A stretch of 8,192 bases of DNA from contig DQOT01000377.1 in NCBI GenBank assembly GCA_015658495.1, positions 1 to 8,192 on the forward strand, in the 5' to 3' direction. The position numbers and the translations under genes were made by a program. The DNA is from Fidelibacterota bacterium. GTDB lineage: Bacteria; Fidelibacterota; Marinisomatia; Marinisomatales; UBA1611. Positions 6,698-8,192 of the stretch are shown one piece after another. How positions within the stretch are numbered: position 1 is the first letter of the stretch; every line of letters begins with the position of its first letter. The notes below the pieces were generated by a model, which searched no databases, was not told the origin of the DNA, and saw nothing but the letters and a program-made list of their open reading frames with translations.

Positions 6698-7137
6698 TCC
6701 GTATCGCAACATTGAATGACCTTGCAGACATCTTATCAATTGAAAAAAAAGTCTTTAAACATCCCTGGTCGAAAGAACAACTGAGTCAGGAATTAAGTTC
6801 TCAACCTGTGGCAGAGAATCATGTCATGATAGCCAAAGGTAATATGATTGGATATATATTTTCCCATGTAGTTGATAGTGATGCGCAAATACTGAATATT
6901 GCCATTGATATTCCATTCCAGCATAAAGGTTATGGCGAACAATTGTTATCATATTTTCTCGATCAGTTTAATGGAGATAGTAGTATTCATTTGGAAGTAA
7001 GAAAAAGTAACTTTCCTGCCATTAATCTTTACCTGAAATTTTGGTTTCATGAAACGGGGACTCGAAAAGGATATTATTCTGATGGGGAGGATGCAATAAT
7101 TATGCAAAGAAATAGTCTAATCCATGGCTTGGTTTAA
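6694..7137 (+). CDS. rimI: RimI-like GNAT N-acetyltransferase
   Basis: This 147-residue single-domain GNAT protein matches RimI (alanine N-acetyltransferase of ribosomal protein S18) in length and layout. The N-terminal EKKVFKHPWSKEQLSQEL segment (17-34) is the usual 'E...f..PWs...l..el'. The acetyl-CoA loop QHKGYGEQLL is at 76-85, and LEVRKSN (100-106) and LYLKFWF (112-118) precede RKGYYSDGEDAIIM (124-137). RimI family members typically have 'GF' in the second of these blocks; here W117 replaces the glycine. The start is TTG at 6694, overlapping the tsaB stop by four bases, with a purine-rich stretch just upstream. No later start would keep the conserved N-terminus. tsaB-rimI adjacency is common in bacteria. 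The exact substrate is inferred. Confidence 0.9.
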   Translation: MIRIATLNDLADILSIEKKVFKHPWSKEQLSQELSSQPVAENHVMIAKGNMIGYIFSHVVDSDAQILNIAIDIPFQHKGYGEQLLSYFLDQFNGDSSIHLEVRKSNFPAINLYLKFWFHETGTRKGYYSDGEDAIIMQRNSLIHGLV

Positions 7138-7960
7138 AAGAGAAAAACAAAAGATTAAGCCCGTTGTGAAGAAGGGTGTTCCTGATGGCCTATGGGTAAA
7201 ATGTCCAACATGTTCTGAATTTCTCTATAAGCCTGAACTAGAGAAATCTCTTTCAGTATGCCGTCACTGCAGCCATCATTTTCGTGTCGAGCCATCAATC
7301 TATCATAGTCTATTACTTGATAGCGGATCGTCGAAAGAATTATTTACTAATCTTCAATCCGAAGATGTATTGCAGTTTAAAGCGGTGAAAAAATATAAGG
7401 ACCAACTTGTTGTAGCAAAAAAGAAGACGGGTCAAAAAGATGCGATAAATTGCTATCATGGTAAGATTGAAGATCGGGATGTTGCCTTAGGGATCATGAA
7501 TTTTGCATTTATCGGCGGTAGTATGGGGTCAGTAGTTGGAGAAAAAGTAGCTAGATTGATCGATTATGCTCATGAAAATAACCTGCCAATTATATTAATA
7601 TGCGCTTCTGGCGGCGCGCGCATGCAGGAAGGGGCCATATCATTGATGCAGTTAGCAAAAACGAGCTCAAAACTGGCGCAATTTTCAGAGGGAGGTGGAC
7701 TGTACATACCAATCCTTACTGATCCGACGACAGGTGGTGTTACGGCAAGTTACGGAATGCTTGGAGATATAATTTTGGCTGAACCAGGAGCACTCATTGG
7801 TTTTGCAGGGCCACGTGTTATTAAGCAAACTATAGGCCAAGATCTACCCGAAGGTTTTCAGCGCACGGAATTTCTCAAGGAAAAAGGATTTGTGGATTAT
7901 ATTGTCACCAGGGACAAAATGAAAGCCACTCTATACAGTTTAATTTCCATGTTAAAATGA
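7124..7960 (+). CDS. accD: AccD, acetyl-CoA carboxylase carboxyltransferase subunit beta
   Basis: The 278-residue protein has the AccD layout. A short basic leader (MAWFKREKQKIKP) is followed by the four-cysteine zinc ribbon C27-P-T-C30 ... C46-R-H-C49. The crotonase-type carboxyltransferase core follows, with FIGGSMGSVVGEK (129-141), ICASGGARMQEG (159-170), DPTTGGVTASYGMLGD (200-215) and GFAGPRVI (226-233). With AccA it transfers carboxyl from carboxybiotin-BCCP to acetyl-CoA, giving malonyl-CoA for fatty acid synthesis. Its C-terminus is slightly shorter than the E. coli protein (304 residues), which is usual in many phyla. The ATG lies 14 bases inside rimI in another frame and overlaps surE by four bases at the other end. 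No clear Shine-Dalgarno is visible. AccA is not in the window. Confidence 0.96.
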   Translation: MAWFKREKQKIKPVVKKGVPDGLWVKCPTCSEFLYKPELEKSLSVCRHCSHHFRVEPSIYHSLLLDSGSSKELFTNLQSEDVLQFKAVKKYKDQLVVAKKKTGQKDAINCYHGKIEDRDVALGIMNFAFIGGSMGSVVGEKVARLIDYAHENNLPIILICASGGARMQEGAISLMQLAKTSSKLAQFSEGGGLYIPILTDPTTGGVTASYGMLGDIILAEPGALIGFAGPRVIKQTIGQDLPEGFQRTEFLKEKGFVDYIVTRDKMKATLYSLISMLK

Positions 7961-8192
7961 GAAAACGGACTTCCATTCTCGTAACTAACGATGATGGCAT
8001 TCACGCCCCGGGAATCTATGCGCTTTGGGAAGCGATGCAGGAAATGGGTGATGTTACCGTTATGGCGCCGAATACTGAAAAAAGCGCAGTCGGCCATGCT
8101 GTCACTATTTCTGATCCAATTCGTATAGAGCCTATTACGAGACATGGCGGTTTCGAAGGTTATGCTGTTAATGGTACACCTGCAGATTGTGT
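7957..8192 (+). CDS. surE: SurE, 5'/3'-nucleotidase (survival protein), 3' end cut by window
   Basis: The first 78 residues are visible. ILVTNDDGIHAPGI (7-20) is the family signature, with D12 and D13 as metal ligands and S43 as the expected third ligand (NTEKSAVGHAVT, 39-50). The NGTPADC block is at 72-78. The fourth ligand, an asparagine in a later 'SGIN.G.N' motif, is beyond the window. SurE dephosphorylates nucleoside monophosphates and can act on short polyphosphates; it is a cytoplasmic stationary-phase and stress enzyme. The ATG overlaps the accD stop by four bases (ATGA) and no Shine-Dalgarno is evident, so coupling to accD is likely. The gene continues past 8192. Confidence 0.95.
   Translation, partial: MRKRTSILVTNDDGIHAPGIYALWEAMQEMGDVTVMAPNTEKSAVGHAVTISDPIRIEPITRHGGFEGYAVNGTPADC

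Overview
The window looks like a chromosomal segment of a Gram-negative bacterium of the Fibrobacterota-Chlorobiota-Bacteroidota (FCB) superphylum. The evidence is a type A C-terminal sorting domain of the type IX secretion system (T9SS), a PorX-type response regulator, AT-rich composition, and weak or absent Shine-Dalgarno sequences at most starts. The flavour of the secreted protein (multi-Ig modules, dockerin-like pair, QNYPNPFNPST-type sorting domain) suggests a lineage such as Neomarinimicrobiota, Ignavibacteriota or relatives rather than a classical Bacteroidales. That finer placement is inference. All genes are on the + strand.

Region 1 (1-4002) is one very long reading frame for a modular secreted or surface protein, cut by the left edge. 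In order it holds a parallel beta-helix of 26-27-residue coils, a cadherin-like module, four Ig-like (He_PIG-type) modules of exactly 87 residues in an A-B-A-B pattern, two fibronectin-like modules, an SbsA-like Ig module, a dockerin-like pair, a cohesin-like module and a T9SS type A sorting domain. A single in-frame TAA at 2833-2835 interrupts it inside the SbsA-like module. The remaining 388 codons stay open in the same frame and end in an intact sorting domain. The gene is therefore a recent nonsense pseudogene, a sequencing or assembly error, or is read through.

Region 2 (4003-4056) is a 54-base gap, the only intergenic space in the window. Region 3 (4057-8192) is a tightly packed six-gene series: porX, tsaE, tsaB, rimI, accD and surE (cut by the right edge). 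Every junction overlaps, by 1, 4, 4, 14 and 4 bases in order, which implies one transcript with translational coupling. PorX is the response regulator/phosphodiesterase that controls T9SS in Bacteroidota. TsaE and TsaB belong to the tRNA t6A37 machinery. RimI is a GNAT acetyltransferase commonly found beside tsaB. AccD is the carboxyltransferase beta subunit of acetyl-CoA carboxylase. SurE is a nucleotide phosphatase. The notable context is a T9SS regulator lying directly between a T9SS cargo gene and a housekeeping operon.
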